Assembly: GCF_003340555.1 (NCBI RefSeq)
Contig: NZ_QPLJ01000014.1
Location: 1-64,000, forward strand
DNA: 64,000 nucleotides
Origin: Jannaschia formosa
GTDB taxonomy: Bacteria > Pseudomonadota > Alphaproteobacteria > Rhodobacterales > Rhodobacteraceae
Direction of reading: 5' to 3'
Under the pieces are notes generated by a model that worked only from the letters and a program-made list of their open reading frames with translations, did no database searches and was not told where the DNA came from. Every line of letters starts with the position of its first letter. The first letter of the stretch is position 1. Shown piece by piece: positions 32,852-47,162 of the stretch. Made by a program: the position numbers and the translations under genes.

Positions 32852-33661
32852 TCAGGGCGCTTCGGTCAAAGGCCAATAGAAATCAGGAGGTAAACCGGCC
32901 TCGGCGCGCTTTTCCTCGTTGAAGGGCGGCTTGAGCGCGCCACGGAAATGCCGCCTCACGAGGTCGTGGAAGACGTCCTTCGGGTCGAGATCGTGGCGCC
33001 CGCAGAGGAAATGGAACCACTTCGAGCCATAGGCGACGTGCCCGACCTCCTCGGCATAGATCGTCTCCAGCGCGGCGACCGCGCGGTCGTCCCCGGCCTT
33101 CCGGAAGATGCCGATCATGCCGGGCGTGACGTCTAGACCGCGCGCCTCCAGCACCATCGGCACCACGGCGAGGCGCGCCATCAGGTCGCCGGCCGTGTCC
33201 TCGGCCGCGCGCCACATGCCGGCATGGGCGGGCAGGGCGCCGTAATGGCTGCCCTCCGCCTCCAGGCAGTCGGCCATCAGCCCCCAGTGCTTCGATTCCT
33301 CGTCGGCCGCGCGGACCCAGTCGTCGTGGAAGCCGGGCGGCATCGGGACATGGGCGAAGCGGGCGATGACGTCCCAGTGCAGGTCGACGGCGTTGAGCTC
33401 GATATGCGCGACGGCATGGAGCAGCGCGATGCGCCCCTCCGGCGTGCCGGGCCTGCGCCGCGGCACGTCGCGGGGGTCGAGCAGCTCCGGCTTGTCGGGA
33501 CGCGCGGGACGGTCGGGTGGCCGTGCCGTCCCGACCAGCGGCAGCTCGCCCGCCGCGCGCGCCGCCTGCCAGGCCGCGGCGTGGCGGCGCGACAGCGCGG
33601 TCTTGGCGCGGGGATCCGCCGTCGCCAGCACCTCCACGGCCATCTGGGCGAGGGGCGTCAT
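32852..33661 (-). CDS. DUF455 ferritin-like protein
   Basis: The 269-residue helical protein carries Glu/His pairs that fit a ferritin-like di-metal site: AVAHIELNAVDLHWD, AADEESKHWGLM, VLEARGLDVTPGM and YAEEVGHVAYGSKW. DUF455 proteins are common in proteobacteria and their reaction is unknown; distant similarity to the MiaE tRNA hydroxylase type is often noted. It is cytoplasmic. The peroxiredoxin gene lies 19 bases upstream in the same direction, so the two may be co-transcribed. Confidence 0.87.
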   Translation of the reverse strand: MTPLAQMAVEVLATADPRAKTALSRRHAAAWQAARAAGELPLVGTARPPDRPARPDKPELLDPRDVPRRRPGTPEGRIALLHAVAHIELNAVDLHWDVIARFAHVPMPPGFHDDWVRAADEESKHWGLMADCLEAEGSHYGALPAHAGMWRAAEDTAGDLMARLAVVPMVLEARGLDVTPGMIGIFRKAGDDRAVAALETIYAEEVGHVAYGSKWFHFLCGRHDLDPKDVFHDLVRRHFRGALKPPFNEEKRAEAGLPPDFYWPLTEAP

Positions 33662-33680
33662 GCGGGGCCGACCCCGGACG

Positions 33681-34145
33681 TCACGCCTTCACCGCCTCGA
33701 GCACCGCCTCGGCATGGCCGTCGACCTTCACCTTGCGCCAGACCTGCTTCACCGTGCCGTCCGGCCCGATCAGGAAGGTCGCGCGCTCGATCCCCATGCT
33801 GGTCTTGCCGTACATGCTCTTCTCGACCCAGACGCCGTAATCCTCGCAGGTCGTGCCCCCCTCGTCGGAGGCCAGGATCACGCCCAGCTCGTGCTTGGCG
33901 ACGAACTTGTCGTGTTTGGCGACGCTGTCCTTCGAGACGCCGATGATCGTGGCGCCCGCCGCCTCGAACTCGGGGGCGAGGCCGGTGAAGGCGATGGCCT
34001 CCTTGGTGCAGCCGGGCGTGTCGTCGCGCGGGTAGAAGTACAGGACGACCTGCCTGCCCTTCATCTCGGAGAGCGAGACCTCGCCGCCGCCGTCGCGGGG
34101 CAGGGTGAAATCGGGGGCGGGGCTTCCTGCGGTGATCTCGGACAT
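33681..34145 (-). CDS. bcp: Thioredoxin-dependent peroxiredoxin, BCP/PrxQ type
   Basis: The 154-residue protein reduces peroxides with the peroxidatic Cys46 in YPRDDTPGCTKEA. The resolving Cys five residues later, present in E. coli BCP, is Ile51 here. Cys100 in GGTTCEDYGVW lies where the second PrxQ subgroup has its resolving cysteine, so an alternative intramolecular disulfide is likely. ATG 34145 gives the conserved start SEITAGSPAPDFTLP; longer frames are not supported. It is divergent from the AsmA-like gene (91 bases). Confidence 0.93.
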   Translation of the reverse strand: MSEITAGSPAPDFTLPRDGGGEVSLSEMKGRQVVLYFYPRDDTPGCTKEAIAFTGLAPEFEAAGATIIGVSKDSVAKHDKFVAKHELGVILASDEGGTTCEDYGVWVEKSMYGKTSMGIERATFLIGPDGTVKQVWRKVKVDGHAEAVLEAVKA

Positions 34146-34236
34146 GTGCGGTTCCTCGTTGCGGTGGCGCTGGACTTGGAACCCGGCCGGCCCCAGGTCA
34201 AGATGAACCCGCCCCGATCCGACAGCCGGAGCCGCG

Positions 34237-37200
34237 ATGCCCCTCTCCCCCCGACGCCAGCTGGGCTGGCTGCGCCGGACGCTGCTGGCGCTGCTGCTGG
34301 TCGCGACGGGCCTCGCTGTCGGCACGGGCTACCGGCTGACGCGGGGCGCGATCCTGCTGCCCGGCTGGGTCGTGGCCGAAGTCGAGCGGCGCGCGACCGA
34401 GGGACTGGGCCCTGCGGCGCTGGCCATCGGGCGCGTCGCGCTGGCCTGGGATGTCGAGGACAACGTTCTGCGGCTCGGCGCGCGCGACCTGGTGCTGACG
34501 CGCGACGGCGCGGCGCTGGTCACGCTGCCGGAGGCGATGGTGACGCTGGATGGCAGCAGCCTTCTGCGCGGGCGGCTGCGGCCGCGCGACGTCGATCTCG
34601 CCGGACTCGCACTCGACGTGTCGCGCGATGCGGAGGGGCGCTTCTCGCTCCAGCTCGGCGCGGGCGTCGGCGCGCTGCCGCGCGATCCGGCCGAGGCGCT
34701 TGCGCTGCTCGACGGGCTGCTCGCCGCGCCGGCCATCGCGCGGCTCGACGCGGTGCGCGTCGAGGGGATCACCCTGCGGCTGAGCGACGCGATCACCGGG
34801 CTCTCGCAGGACGTGACCGACGGCACGCTCTCGATCACGCGCGAGGGCGGGACGGTCGATCTGACCCTCGCCACCCGCCTGCCGACCGGCCCGGGCCGCG
34901 CTTCGGACCTGTCGCTGCGGCTGACGCGCGGCGCGGGGGCCGAGGCCTCGGCCGCGCTCACCGACCTGCCGCTCGGCTACCTCGCCGAGGTGCTGCCCGA
35001 GGTTCCCGCCCTGCGGCTGGTGCGCGGGACGGTCTCGATCGAGGCGGGCGGCGAGATCGGGGCGGACGGGCGGCTCGGCCCCCTGTCCGGCCGCGCCGGC
35101 CTGCGCGACGCGGTGCTGACCGACCGCCCGGACCTGCGGCTCGACCGGGCGGCGCTGGCGTTGGACTGGGTGCCGGGCAGCGACCGGATCGCCCTTTCCG
35201 AGATCTCCGCCGGCTCGGAGGAGCTGTCGCTGCGCGCCGCAGGCCAGGTCATCCTGGAGGATGGCCCGACCGGCCCCGTCCAGCTGCAGCTGCGGCTGGG
35301 CGAGACCGTGCTCGACCCCGAGGGCCTGTTCGAGCGGCGCGTGGCCTTCGACCAGGGCGCGGTGGCGGTGCGGCTGACGCAGAGGCCGCTCGCGCTCCAG
35401 ATCGGGCAGGCGATGGTCACCGGTCCCTCGGGCACCGCGCAGCTTTCGGGACAGGTCGCCTTCCCGCGCGAGGGGTTGCGCGGCGGATTGCGGCTGACCG
35501 TGCCCGAGATGCCGGTGGAGGACCTGAAGGCGCTCTGGCCGCCCGAGTTCCGCCCCGGCGCGCGCGGCTGGTTCACGCGCAACATGATCGGCGGCACCGC
35601 GACCGAGGCCACGGCCGTGCTGCGCTTCGCGCCCGGGACGCCGCCCGAGGTCCAGGCGAGCTTCGCCTATGCCGACGGCGCGGTCCGCTTCATGCAGCAC
35701 ATGCCGCCCGCCGAGGCGGCGGCAGGCGCCGCACAGTTCGACGGGCGCCGCTTCGTGCTGCGCATCGACAGCGCCGCCGTCCCGGCGCTGGGTCCGGGGC
35801 AGGCGGACGGGCCCGACGTGCCGCGGCTGGAGATCGGCGGCAGCACCTTCGTCATCCCCGACGCCACCGCGCAGCCGCAGATGGCCGAGCTGGTGCTGAA
35901 CGCGGGCGGGGACATCGGCGACGTCCTGACCCTGCTCGACAACCCGCCCCTGCGCCTGCTGGAGCGGCTGGACAAGACCCGCGACCTCGCCTCCGGCCGG
36001 GGCGAGGCGCGGGTCGAGGTGGCACTGCCGCTGCGTCCGGGCAACGCGCCCGCCGATATCGACTGGGCGGTCGAGGCGGTCCTGCGTGACGTCGAGAGCG
36101 ACCGGATCGTGCCGGGCCGGACGCTCAGGGCCGACCGCCTCTCGATGACGGCGACGCCCGAGGCCGTCGAGATCGGCGGCGCGCTCACCTTCGAGGGCAT
36201 CCCCTTCGAGGGCACCTGGCGCCAGCCCCTTCCGCCGCCCGGAACCGCGCCGATGGTGCCCGGCGCGCCGCCGCCCCCCGGCCCGCCCGCGGGGCCGGGC
36301 ACGGTGGCGGGCACGGCGCAGGTGACGCCCGAGGACCTCGCGCGGCTGGGCATCTCGCTCGCCGCGCTGGACCTGTCGGGCCGCACCCCGGCACAAATCG
36401 ACGTCACGCTGGCGCGCGGGGCGCCGCCGCGCCTGACCGTCAGGTCCCGGCTGGACGGGATGCGCGTCGGCCTGTCCGCGATCTCCTGGTCGAAGCCCCC
36501 GGGCCGGCCCGCGGACTTCTCGCTGGAGGCGGATCTGGGCGCCGCGCCGGAGATCCGGCGCATCACGCTCGACGCCCCGGGGCTGGAGGCCACGGGCCGG
36601 ATCGCGCTCCGCCCCGGCGGCGGGCTGGAGCGCGCGACCTTCGACCGTGTCGACACCGGCTGGTTCCGTGGCCCCCTGACGCTGACCGGACGGGGGCCGG
36701 GCGCGGCGCCGGCCATCTCGATCCGCGGCGGGCGCGCCGATCTCAGGCGTGCGCAACTGGCCGGAGGGGGCGGCGGCTCGGGCGGTGGGGGCAGCCCGCT
36801 CGACGTGGCGCTCGACAGCCTGACGATCACCGAGGGGATCGCCCTGACGGGCCTGCGGGCAACGTTGCGCGACGGCTCGGGCAGCTTCGCGGGGGCGATC
36901 AACGGCGGCACGCGGGTCGAGGGCATCGTCGTGCCGCAGCGGGGGGGCACCGCCGTGCAGGTCGAGGGCGGCGATGCGGGCGGCGTCCTGCGCTCTTCCG
37001 GGCTGTTCCGCGATGCGCGGGGCGGGCGCATCCAGCTGACGCTGCGGCCCACGGGGCGCGAGGGCGTCTATGACGGCGCGCTCCGGGTGGCCGACCTGCG
37101 GGTGCGAAACGCCCCGGCGCTCGCCTCGCTGCTGCAGACCCTGTCGGTCGTGGGCATCCTCGAGCAGCTGACCGGCGAGGGCCTCTTCTTCTCCTCCGTC

Positions 37201-37518
37201 GAGAGCGACTTCACCCTCCGCCCCGGCGACATCGTGGTCCGGCGGGCGAGCGCGGTGGGTCCGTCGATGTCCATCACTGCGGACGGGACCTACGACCTGC
37301 GCGACAAGGTGATGGACCTGGAGGGCGTCGTCTCGCCCATCTACGTGGTCAACGGCCTGTTCGGCGCACTGTTCTCGCGCCGCGACGAGGGGCTGTTCGG
37401 CTTCACCTACAGCCTGCGCGGCCCGGCCAGCGCCCCGCAGGTCGGCGTCAATCCGCTGTCGATCCTGACGCCCGGCGTGTTCCGCGAGATCTTTCGCAGG
37501 CCCCCGCCGGGAGGGTAA
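34237..37518 (+). CDS. Large AsmA-like/DUF3971 envelope protein
   Basis: The 1093-residue protein has one N-terminal membrane helix (TLLALLLVATGLAVGTGYRL) and a long periplasmic beta-rich body, ending in the AsmA_2-type block LTGEGLFFSSVESDFTLRPG and LRDKVMDLEGVVSPIYVVNG. This layout is that of YhdP/TamB-like AsmA proteins, which form hydrophobic grooves thought to move phospholipids between inner and outer membrane. A Gly/Pro-rich insert (about residues 665-690) is a local linker. It is 9 bases upstream of queA and probably co-transcribed. Confidence 0.88.
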   Translation: MPLSPRRQLGWLRRTLLALLLVATGLAVGTGYRLTRGAILLPGWVVAEVERRATEGLGPAALAIGRVALAWDVEDNVLRLGARDLVLTRDGAALVTLPEAMVTLDGSSLLRGRLRPRDVDLAGLALDVSRDAEGRFSLQLGAGVGALPRDPAEALALLDGLLAAPAIARLDAVRVEGITLRLSDAITGLSQDVTDGTLSITREGGTVDLTLATRLPTGPGRASDLSLRLTRGAGAEASAALTDLPLGYLAEVLPEVPALRLVRGTVSIEAGGEIGADGRLGPLSGRAGLRDAVLTDRPDLRLDRAALALDWVPGSDRIALSEISAGSEELSLRAAGQVILEDGPTGPVQLQLRLGETVLDPEGLFERRVAFDQGAVAVRLTQRPLALQIGQAMVTGPSGTAQLSGQVAFPREGLRGGLRLTVPEMPVEDLKALWPPEFRPGARGWFTRNMIGGTATEATAVLRFAPGTPPEVQASFAYADGAVRFMQHMPPAEAAAGAAQFDGRRFVLRIDSAAVPALGPGQADGPDVPRLEIGGSTFVIPDATAQPQMAELVLNAGGDIGDVLTLLDNPPLRLLERLDKTRDLASGRGEARVEVALPLRPGNAPADIDWAVEAVLRDVESDRIVPGRTLRADRLSMTATPEAVEIGGALTFEGIPFEGTWRQPLPPPGTAPMVPGAPPPPGPPAGPGTVAGTAQVTPEDLARLGISLAALDLSGRTPAQIDVTLARGAPPRLTVRSRLDGMRVGLSAISWSKPPGRPADFSLEADLGAAPEIRRITLDAPGLEATGRIALRPGGGLERATFDRVDTGWFRGPLTLTGRGPGAAPAISIRGGRADLRRAQLAGGGGGSGGGGSPLDVALDSLTITEGIALTGLRATLRDGSGSFAGAINGGTRVEGIVVPQRGGTAVQVEGGDAGGVLRSSGLFRDARGGRIQLTLRPTGREGVYDGALRVADLRVRNAPALASLLQTLSVVGILEQLTGEGLFFSSVESDFTLRPGDIVVRRASAVGPSMSITADGTYDLRDKVMDLEGVVSPIYVVNGLFGALFSRRDEGLFGFTYSLRGPASAPQVGVNPLSILTPGVFREIFRRPPPGG

Positions 37519-37527
37519 GGGCGCGGC

Positions 37528-38592
37528 ATGAAACTCAGCGACTTCGACTTCCAGCTCCCAGAGGAGCTGATCGCCACGCGGCCCGCCGTGCCGCGCTCCT
37601 CCGCGCGGCTGATGGTGGTGGAGCCCGGGCGGATCTCGGACGACCGGGTGACCGACCTCGTTAACTGGCTGCGGCCGGGCGACCGGCTGGTCCTGAACGA
37701 CACGAAGGTCATCCCGGCGCGGCTGACCGGGACCCGCCTGCGCGCGACCGCCGACGGTTCCGGCCGCGCGCGCTGCGAGTTCACCCTGACCGAGGCGCGG
37801 CCCGACGGGTCCTGGAAGGCGCTGGGCAAGCCCTTGCGCAAGCTGCGCCCGGGCGACCGGATCGAGTTCGGCGAAGGGTTGACCGCGACCGTGACCGACA
37901 AGGGCGAGACGGAGGTCGTGCTTGCCTTCGACAGCGCGAGCGGCGACCTGCAGGCCGCACTCGACGCGGCCGGGCAGATGCCTCTGCCGCCCTACATCGC
38001 GGCGAAGCGCGCGCCCGACGCCCGCGACCGCGAGGACTACCAGTCGATCTGGGCGCGCCATGCCGGCGCCGTGGCCGCGCCGACGGCCAGCCTGCATTTC
38101 GACGCGCCCCTGCTGGAGGCGCTGCGCGCCCGGGGCGTCGCCTTCTCGGAGGTGACGCTGCATGTCGGCGCGGGCACCTTCCTGCCGGTCAAGGTCGAGG
38201 ACGTGACCACGCACCGGATGCATGCCGAATGGGGCAATGTGGATCCGGAGGTGGTCGAGGCGATCCGGGAAACGAAGGCGCAGGGCGGTCGGGTCATCCC
38301 AGTCGGGACCACCGCGCTGCGCCTGATCGAGACGGCGGCGCGCGGAGGCGCCATCGCGCCCTTCCGGGGCGAGACCGACATCTTCATCTATCCGGGCTTC
38401 GAGTTCCGCGTCGCCGACGGGCTCATCACCAATTTCCACCTGCCGCAGAGCACGCTCCTGATGCTGGTCAGCGCGATGATGGGGCGGGAGCGGATGCTCT
38501 CGGCCTATGCCCATGCGGTGCGGGAACGCTACCGGTTCTTCAGCTACGGCGACGCCTCGCTGCTTCTGCCGGGCGGCGGCGGGCGGGGGTGA
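37528..38592 (+). CDS. queA: S-adenosylmethionine:tRNA ribosyltransferase-isomerase
   Basis: QueA transfers and isomerises the ribose of SAM onto 7-aminomethyl-7-deazaguanine in tRNA, the penultimate step of queuosine synthesis. The 354-residue length is normal. Family blocks are [18 protein letters not shown] at the N-terminus, [32 protein letters not shown], and [16 protein letters not shown] near the C-terminus. Confidence 0.96.
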   Translation: MKLSDFDFQLPEELIATRPAVPRSSARLMVVEPGRISDDRVTDLVNWLRPGDRLVLNDTKVIPARLTGTRLRATADGSGRARCEFTLTEARPDGSWKALGKPLRKLRPGDRIEFGEGLTATVTDKGETEVVLAFDSASGDLQAALDAAGQMPLPPYIAAKRAPDARDREDYQSIWARHAGAVAAPTASLHFDAPLLEALRARGVAFSEVTLHVGAGTFLPVKVEDVTTHRMHAEWGNVDPEVVEAIRETKAQGGRVIPVGTTALRLIETAARGGAIAPFRGETDIFIYPGFEFRVADGLITNFHLPQSTLLMLVSAMMGRERMLSAYAHAVRERYRFFSYGDASLLLPGGGGRG

Positions 38593-38659
38593 TCCGGCCC
38601 CGGCGCGGGGTCGCGAATGAAGTCCGCGGCTTCGGAAAGGGGATGGACCGGCGGGGGCC

Positions 38660-38677
38660 GCCCGCGTAGGCGCGGGC
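38660..38677. terminator. Small GC hairpin after queA
   Basis: The stem GCCCGCG / CGCGGGC with a 4-base loop lies between queA and the MFS gene. It has no T-run, so it is only a weak terminator candidate. Confidence 0.3.
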
Positions 38678-38704
38678 CGACACTTCGACCCGACGAGGCC
38701 CGTC

Positions 38705-39967
38705 ATGCTGATCGTTCTGAGAAATTCCTGGGCATTGCTGCTCGGGATCACGCTCCTGATGCTGGGCAACGGCATCCAGGGCACGCTGCTCGGCGTGCGC
38801 GGCGAGATCGAGGGCTTCTCGACCGGCGCCATGTCGGTCGTGATGTCGTCCTATTTCGCGGGCTTCCTGCTCGGCTCGCAGCTGGTGCCGACGATGATCC
38901 GCCGCGTCGGCCATGTCCGTGTCTTCGCCGCGCTCGGCTCGCTGGCGAGCGCGGGGCTGGTCCTCTATCCGGCGATCGTCGACCCGATCGCCTGGACGGG
39001 CCTGCGCCTGCTGCTGGGGTTCTGCTTCTGCGGCGTCTACATCGTCGCCGAGAGCTGGCTCAACAACACCACCACCAACGAGACGCGGGGCCGGGCGCTG
39101 TCGCTCTACCTTATCGCGCAGATGGTCGGGATCGTGGCCGCGCAGGCGCTGTTCGCGCTGGGGGATGCGGCGGAATACGAGCTGTTCATCATCGTCTCGG
39201 TGCTGGTCAGCCTGGCCTTCGCGCCGATCCTGCTGTCGGCGACGCCGGTGCCGCCCTTCGAGACGGCCAAGGCGATGTCCTTCCGCACGCTCTATCATAC
39301 CTCGCCGCTGGGCTTCGTCGGCATCTTCCTGCTGGGCGCCGTGTTCTCGGCGGTGTTCGGGATGGCGGGCGTCTACGGGGCGCTGGAGCGTCTGACGGCG
39401 CCGCAGATCGCGCTGTTCGTCTCGGCGATCTATGCGGGCGGGCTGGTGCTGCAATATCCGATCGGCTGGCTGTCGGACCGGATGGACCGGCGGCGGCTGG
39501 TCATCGTCCTGTCTTTCATCGGGCTGGCCGCCTGCGCACTGGGTTTCGCCGGTCTCGGCGGCTTTGTCGGCATCCTCGTCGCCGGGGCGCTTGTCGGGGG
39601 GATGGCGAACCCGCTCTATGGCCTGCTGCTGGCCTATACGAACGACTACCTCACGACGGACGACATGGCCGCTGCCTCGGCGCAACTGCTCTTCGTCAAC
39701 GGGGTGGGGGCGATCGGGGGGCCGCTGATCACCGGCTGGCTGATGGGCTTCGTCGGTCCCGGCGGATTCTGGCTGTTCATCGGGGCGCAGATGGCGCTGC
39801 TGGCAGGCTATGCGCTATGGCGGATGACGCGTCGCAAGTCCACCGTGGTCGACGAGGCCGCGGCCTTCGTGCCCGTGGCGGGCGGTGCGGTGACGCCGGT
39901 GACGATGACGACCGTCGTCGACGAATGGGAAGAGCAGATCGCCGCCGACCGCGAGAACGCGGCCTGA
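38705..39967 (+). CDS. MFS transporter (YcaD-like)
   Basis: The 420-residue protein has twelve predicted helices, with the MFS loop motif GWLSDRMDRRRLVI between helices 8 and 9 and the GFCFCGVYIVAESWLNNTTT block typical of the YcaD/CsbX group. The substrate is unknown. The last 45 residues form a charged cytoplasmic tail. It is followed 14 bases later by the DUF924 gene. Confidence 0.87.
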   Translation: MLIVLRNSWALLLGITLLMLGNGIQGTLLGVRGEIEGFSTGAMSVVMSSYFAGFLLGSQLVPTMIRRVGHVRVFAALGSLASAGLVLYPAIVDPIAWTGLRLLLGFCFCGVYIVAESWLNNTTTNETRGRALSLYLIAQMVGIVAAQALFALGDAAEYELFIIVSVLVSLAFAPILLSATPVPPFETAKAMSFRTLYHTSPLGFVGIFLLGAVFSAVFGMAGVYGALERLTAPQIALFVSAIYAGGLVLQYPIGWLSDRMDRRRLVIVLSFIGLAACALGFAGLGGFVGILVAGALVGGMANPLYGLLLAYTNDYLTTDDMAAASAQLLFVNGVGAIGGPLITGWLMGFVGPGGFWLFIGAQMALLAGYALWRMTRRKSTVVDEAAAFVPVAGGAVTPVTMTTVVDEWEEQIAADRENAA

Positions 39968-39981
39968 GGAAGGGAACGAGG

Positions 39982-40551
39982 ATGGATGCGCACGCGGAGG
40001 AGGTGCTGCGGTTCTGGCTGGAGGAGGCCGGACCCGAAGGCTGGTACAAGGGGGGCGAGGCGTTCGACGCAGAGATCCGCGACCGCTTCATGGGCCTCTG
40101 GCGCGAGGCGCGTCATCTCGGACACTGGTGCTGCTCGCCCCGCGGCACGCTGGCCTTCCTGATCCTGACGGACCAGTTCCCGCGCAACATGTTCCGCGGC
40201 GACGGCCGCGCCTTCGCCACCGATCAACTGGCGCTGGCGGTGGCCAAGCAGGCGGTGACGGCGCGGGCCGACCTCGGCGTCGAGGGCGCCGCGCGGCAGT
40301 TCTTCTACCTGCCGCTGGAACATTCCGAGAGCCTCGCCGACCAGGCCCGCGCGGTGCGGCTGATCCTGATGCGGCTCGACGCGTCCGAGACGCTGCTGCA
40401 TGCGCGCGCGCATCGCGAGATCATCCGCCGCTACGGCCGCTTCCCCTATCGCAACGACGCCCTGGGGCGGCCAGGCACGGCGCGCGAGGCCGGGATGATC
40501 GAGGCCGGCGGCTACGGCGCCGTCCTGCGGGAGTTGCAGGCGGCGGGCTGA
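39982..40551 (+). CDS. DUF924 family protein
   Basis: The 189-residue protein shows the DUF924 pattern: VLRFWLEEAGPEGWYKGGEA at the N-terminus, then LILTDQFPRNMFRGDGRAFA, then FFYLPLEHSESLADQ and RFPYRNDALGR. The family is all-helical and TPR-like, with no known reaction. GAGGAAGGGAACGAGG precedes the ATG. It lies close behind an MFS gene, which may be an operon. Confidence 0.88.
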   Translation: MDAHAEEVLRFWLEEAGPEGWYKGGEAFDAEIRDRFMGLWREARHLGHWCCSPRGTLAFLILTDQFPRNMFRGDGRAFATDQLALAVAKQAVTARADLGVEGAARQFFYLPLEHSESLADQARAVRLILMRLDASETLLHARAHREIIRRYGRFPYRNDALGRPGTAREAGMIEAGGYGAVLRELQAAG

Positions 40552-40604
40552 GACGGGGAACCGGGACCGGGTCGGGGGCATTTCCGAGACAGGAGGACCC
40601 GGCC

Positions 40605-40802
40605 ATGAAATCGACCTACCTGACCCATTCCCGCACCGCCCACGTCTCGCTGGCCGTCATGGCGGCCGCGTCGTTGCTGGGAACCGTCGTCCTGGCGACG
40701 GCCTTGCCGATCTGGCTGATACCGGTGGGGTATTTCGCCGCACTGATCGCCGCTGTCGTGCTGTTCGTCGGCTGGGTCCGCTGGTCGGACCCGGATATCT
40801 GA
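40605..40802 (+). CDS. Small two-helix membrane protein
   Basis: This 65-residue product has a strong ribosome binding site (AGGAGGACCCGGCC) and two hydrophobic segments, about residues 14-34 and 36-58 (SLAVMAAASLLGTVVLATAL, then LIAAVVLFVGWVRW). No family is recognised. It sits between the DUF924 gene and lpd. Confidence 0.7.
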   Translation: MKSTYLTHSRTAHVSLAVMAAASLLGTVVLATALPIWLIPVGYFAALIAAVVLFVGWVRWSDPDI

Positions 40803-40899
40803 GCGCAGGGCAGCCATGACGCGAGGGCAGGGCGGCGGGGTTCCCTCCGGGCGGTTCAGCGCATAGCGTGACGTGAAACGACCTTCACCGGAGACCCCC

Positions 40900-42294
<1,395 letters not shown>

Positions 42295-42315
42295 CCTCGC
42301 GCCCGGCCGGGAGGG

Positions 42316-42343
42316 CCGGGGGACGCCCCCCGGACCCCCGGCC
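42316..42343 (-). repeat. GC-palindromic intergenic repeat, copy 1
   Basis: Just after lpdA, the minus strand reads GGGGGTCCGGGGGGCGTCCCCC. Similar units occur at 62196-62219, 63362-63385 and 63598-63624. It may act as a terminator or processing element. Confidence 0.6.
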
Positions 42344-42520
42344 TCGGGCCGGGTCGCCTTCGTTCGGCTTGCGGGCGCGGGGCAGATGTCGTGCCGTGAG
42401 TATTTGCGAAGATGTGACGGGCAAGGGTATGGCTCACGCCTGCGGCGTCGCGTTGTGCCGGGGCGGAAGGACGGCAGCGTGTCCGGATCTTGCGCCTGCG
42501 CGCGAAGCGGCGGGTCCGCG

Positions 42521-42856
42521 TCAGGGCGCCATGAACCGCCGTCTCGCCTCGACGGCGATGTGGTAGCGCTGCTCCAGCTCGGCGACAAGGGCCATGGCGG
42601 CGCGCTTCTCGGCGGCGCCTTCCGCGTTCCTGTAGCTCTGCTTCGCGGCCTCCAGCAGCTTCCGGATCCGGAATTCCTCGGGCAGCGCGCCCGCCTCGGC
42701 CATGAGCCGGGTCGCCACCGCCGTGGCCATGTCGGTGAAGGCCTCGCCGGAACGGTCGGGCAGCGGCCTCCCCTCGCCCGAGAGGCCGCGCAGCTTGCCC
42801 TCGGCCAGGGCCTTGCGGATCTGGGTCTCGACGAGGCGGTCGAAGGATCGGTCCAT
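42521..42856 (-). CDS. DUF1992 (DnaJ-associated) domain protein
   Basis: The 111-residue protein matches the DUF1992 family: LVETQIRKALAEGKLRGLSG followed by GEGRPLPDR near the N-terminus, and LLEAAKQSYRNAEG in the middle. The family is sometimes fused to J-domains but has no proven function; there is no J-domain here. It is convergent with lpdA and divergent from the next MFS gene. Confidence 0.88.
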   Translation of the reverse strand: MDRSFDRLVETQIRKALAEGKLRGLSGEGRPLPDRSGEAFTDMATAVATRLMAEAGALPEEFRIRKLLEAAKQSYRNAEGAAEKRAAMALVAELEQRYHIAVEARRRFMAP

Positions 42857-43038
42857 GGCATCCCCATCCGGAGTGTCTGCCGCCCCGGCAAGGCGGCGAA
42901 GGTCCCGGGAGTATAACCGGCGGGACCGGGGCGAGTCCCAAAAATTCCGGGCGATGTCATCGGCCCGCCGACGGTTTCGCCCGGCTCCCCCGTCCGGAGG
43001 GGCTGGCCCCGGACCGGCTTCGATGCCAATGCGGGCGC

Positions 43039-44190
43039 ATGGAACGCACCTCCTGGTCCCTCGTCCTGCTCGTCTTCCTGTGCGGCCTGCTTGCCGCGGC
43101 GCAGTTCGGCAAGATCGCGCTGACCCTGCCCGAGACCGCCGCCGCCTTCGGCAGGCCGCTGCCGCAGGTAGCACCGCTGGTCTCGCTGGTCGGGCTGATG
43201 GGCCTGGTCCTGGGCGCCATGGCGGGCGGGGTCGCGGCGGGCTTCGGGCCGGGGCGGACGCTGCTGGCCGGGCTGCTGCTGGGCGGGGCGATGTCGCTGA
43301 TCCAGGCGGCGCTGCCGGGCTACTGGTGGTTCGTCGCCAGCCGCGCGGTCGAGGGGCTGGCGCATCTCGCGCTCGTCGTGGCAGGCCCGCCGCTGATGGC
43401 AGCGGCGGCGAGCGAGCGCGACCGGCCGCTGGTAATGGGGCTCTGGGCGGTGTTCTTCGGGGCGTCCCTGGCGGTCTCGGCGGCGATCTTCCCGCCGATC
43501 CTCGCGGCCGGGGGGCTGCCACTGCTCTTCGCGCTGCACGGGGCGGCGCTGCTGGCGCTGGCGGTGCCGCTCTGGCGGCTGGTGCCGCGGATCCCGCGCA
43601 CGCCGATCTCGCTGAACCCGCTGTCCACGCACCGGGCGATCTATGCGCGGATGCGCACGGTCGCGCCGGCGCTGGGGTTCTGGCCCTACACCTTCCTCTT
43701 CGTGGCGCTGGTGGCGCTGCTGCCGCCGGGCCTCGACCGGCCCAGGCTGGCGGCGAGCCTGCCGATCGTCACCCTGCTGACCACGCTGCTCGGCGGGGCG
43801 CTCTGCCGCCGCTTCGCGCCCTGGCAGGTGACGGCGGCGGGCTTCGCCGGCACCGCGCTGGGCCTCGCCGGCGCGGCGGTCGCGCTGCCGGGCGCCCTGC
43901 CGCTGGCCTTCGCGGCGATGGGGCTCATCCCGGGGGCCAGCTTCGCCGCCATCCCGGCGCTGAACGCCGCCCCCGCCGACCGCGCCCGCGCCACCGGGGC
44001 CATCGCCCAGCTGGGCAATCTGGGCACCGTCTCGGGCACGCCGATCCTGGCGGCGATCTGGGCCGGGTTCGGGATCGAGGCGGTGATCTGGAGCGGCGTC
44101 GGGGTGGCGGCGCTGGGCCTCGCGCTCGGGGTCTGGTCGGGGCGACAGGCGGCTGGCACGACGGACGGGGACGTGCTAGGCGTTCACTGA
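43039..44190 (+). CDS. MFS transporter (CynX/NimT-like)
   Basis: The 383-residue protein has about eleven to twelve hydrophobic segments and a short hydrophilic loop in the middle ([17 protein letters not shown]). Typical MFS glycine-rich blocks ([20 protein letters not shown] and [20 protein letters not shown]) are present. It most resembles small-anion or drug carriers of the CynX type; the substrate is unknown. uvrA follows after 94 bases. Confidence 0.8.
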   Translation: MERTSWSLVLLVFLCGLLAAAQFGKIALTLPETAAAFGRPLPQVAPLVSLVGLMGLVLGAMAGGVAAGFGPGRTLLAGLLLGGAMSLIQAALPGYWWFVASRAVEGLAHLALVVAGPPLMAAAASERDRPLVMGLWAVFFGASLAVSAAIFPPILAAGGLPLLFALHGAALLALAVPLWRLVPRIPRTPISLNPLSTHRAIYARMRTVAPALGFWPYTFLFVALVALLPPGLDRPRLAASLPIVTLLTTLLGGALCRRFAPWQVTAAGFAGTALGLAGAAVALPGALPLAFAAMGLIPGASFAAIPALNAAPADRARATGAIAQLGNLGTVSGTPILAAIWAGFGIEAVIWSGVGVAALGLALGVWSGRQAAGTTDGDVLGVH

Positions 44191-44284
44191 ACGTTCTCCG
44201 CGCGGGCGGGACGCTGCGTCGGTGCGGATTGCATGGCGCGGCGCGGCCCCTAGGTAACGTGTCTGGCAAGGTTCGGGGGCTGGC

Positions 44285-47158
<2,874 letters not shown>

Positions 47159-47162
47159 GAAG

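Noticed and set aside
34198-38832. A 1544-residue minus-strand reading frame
   Set aside because: It is a low-complexity shadow opposite the AsmA-like and queA genes, caused by high GC at third positions.
42301-42365. CRISPR-like repeat tract after lpdA
   Set aside because: Only one palindromic unit is present, with no regular spacers; no cas genes occur in the window.
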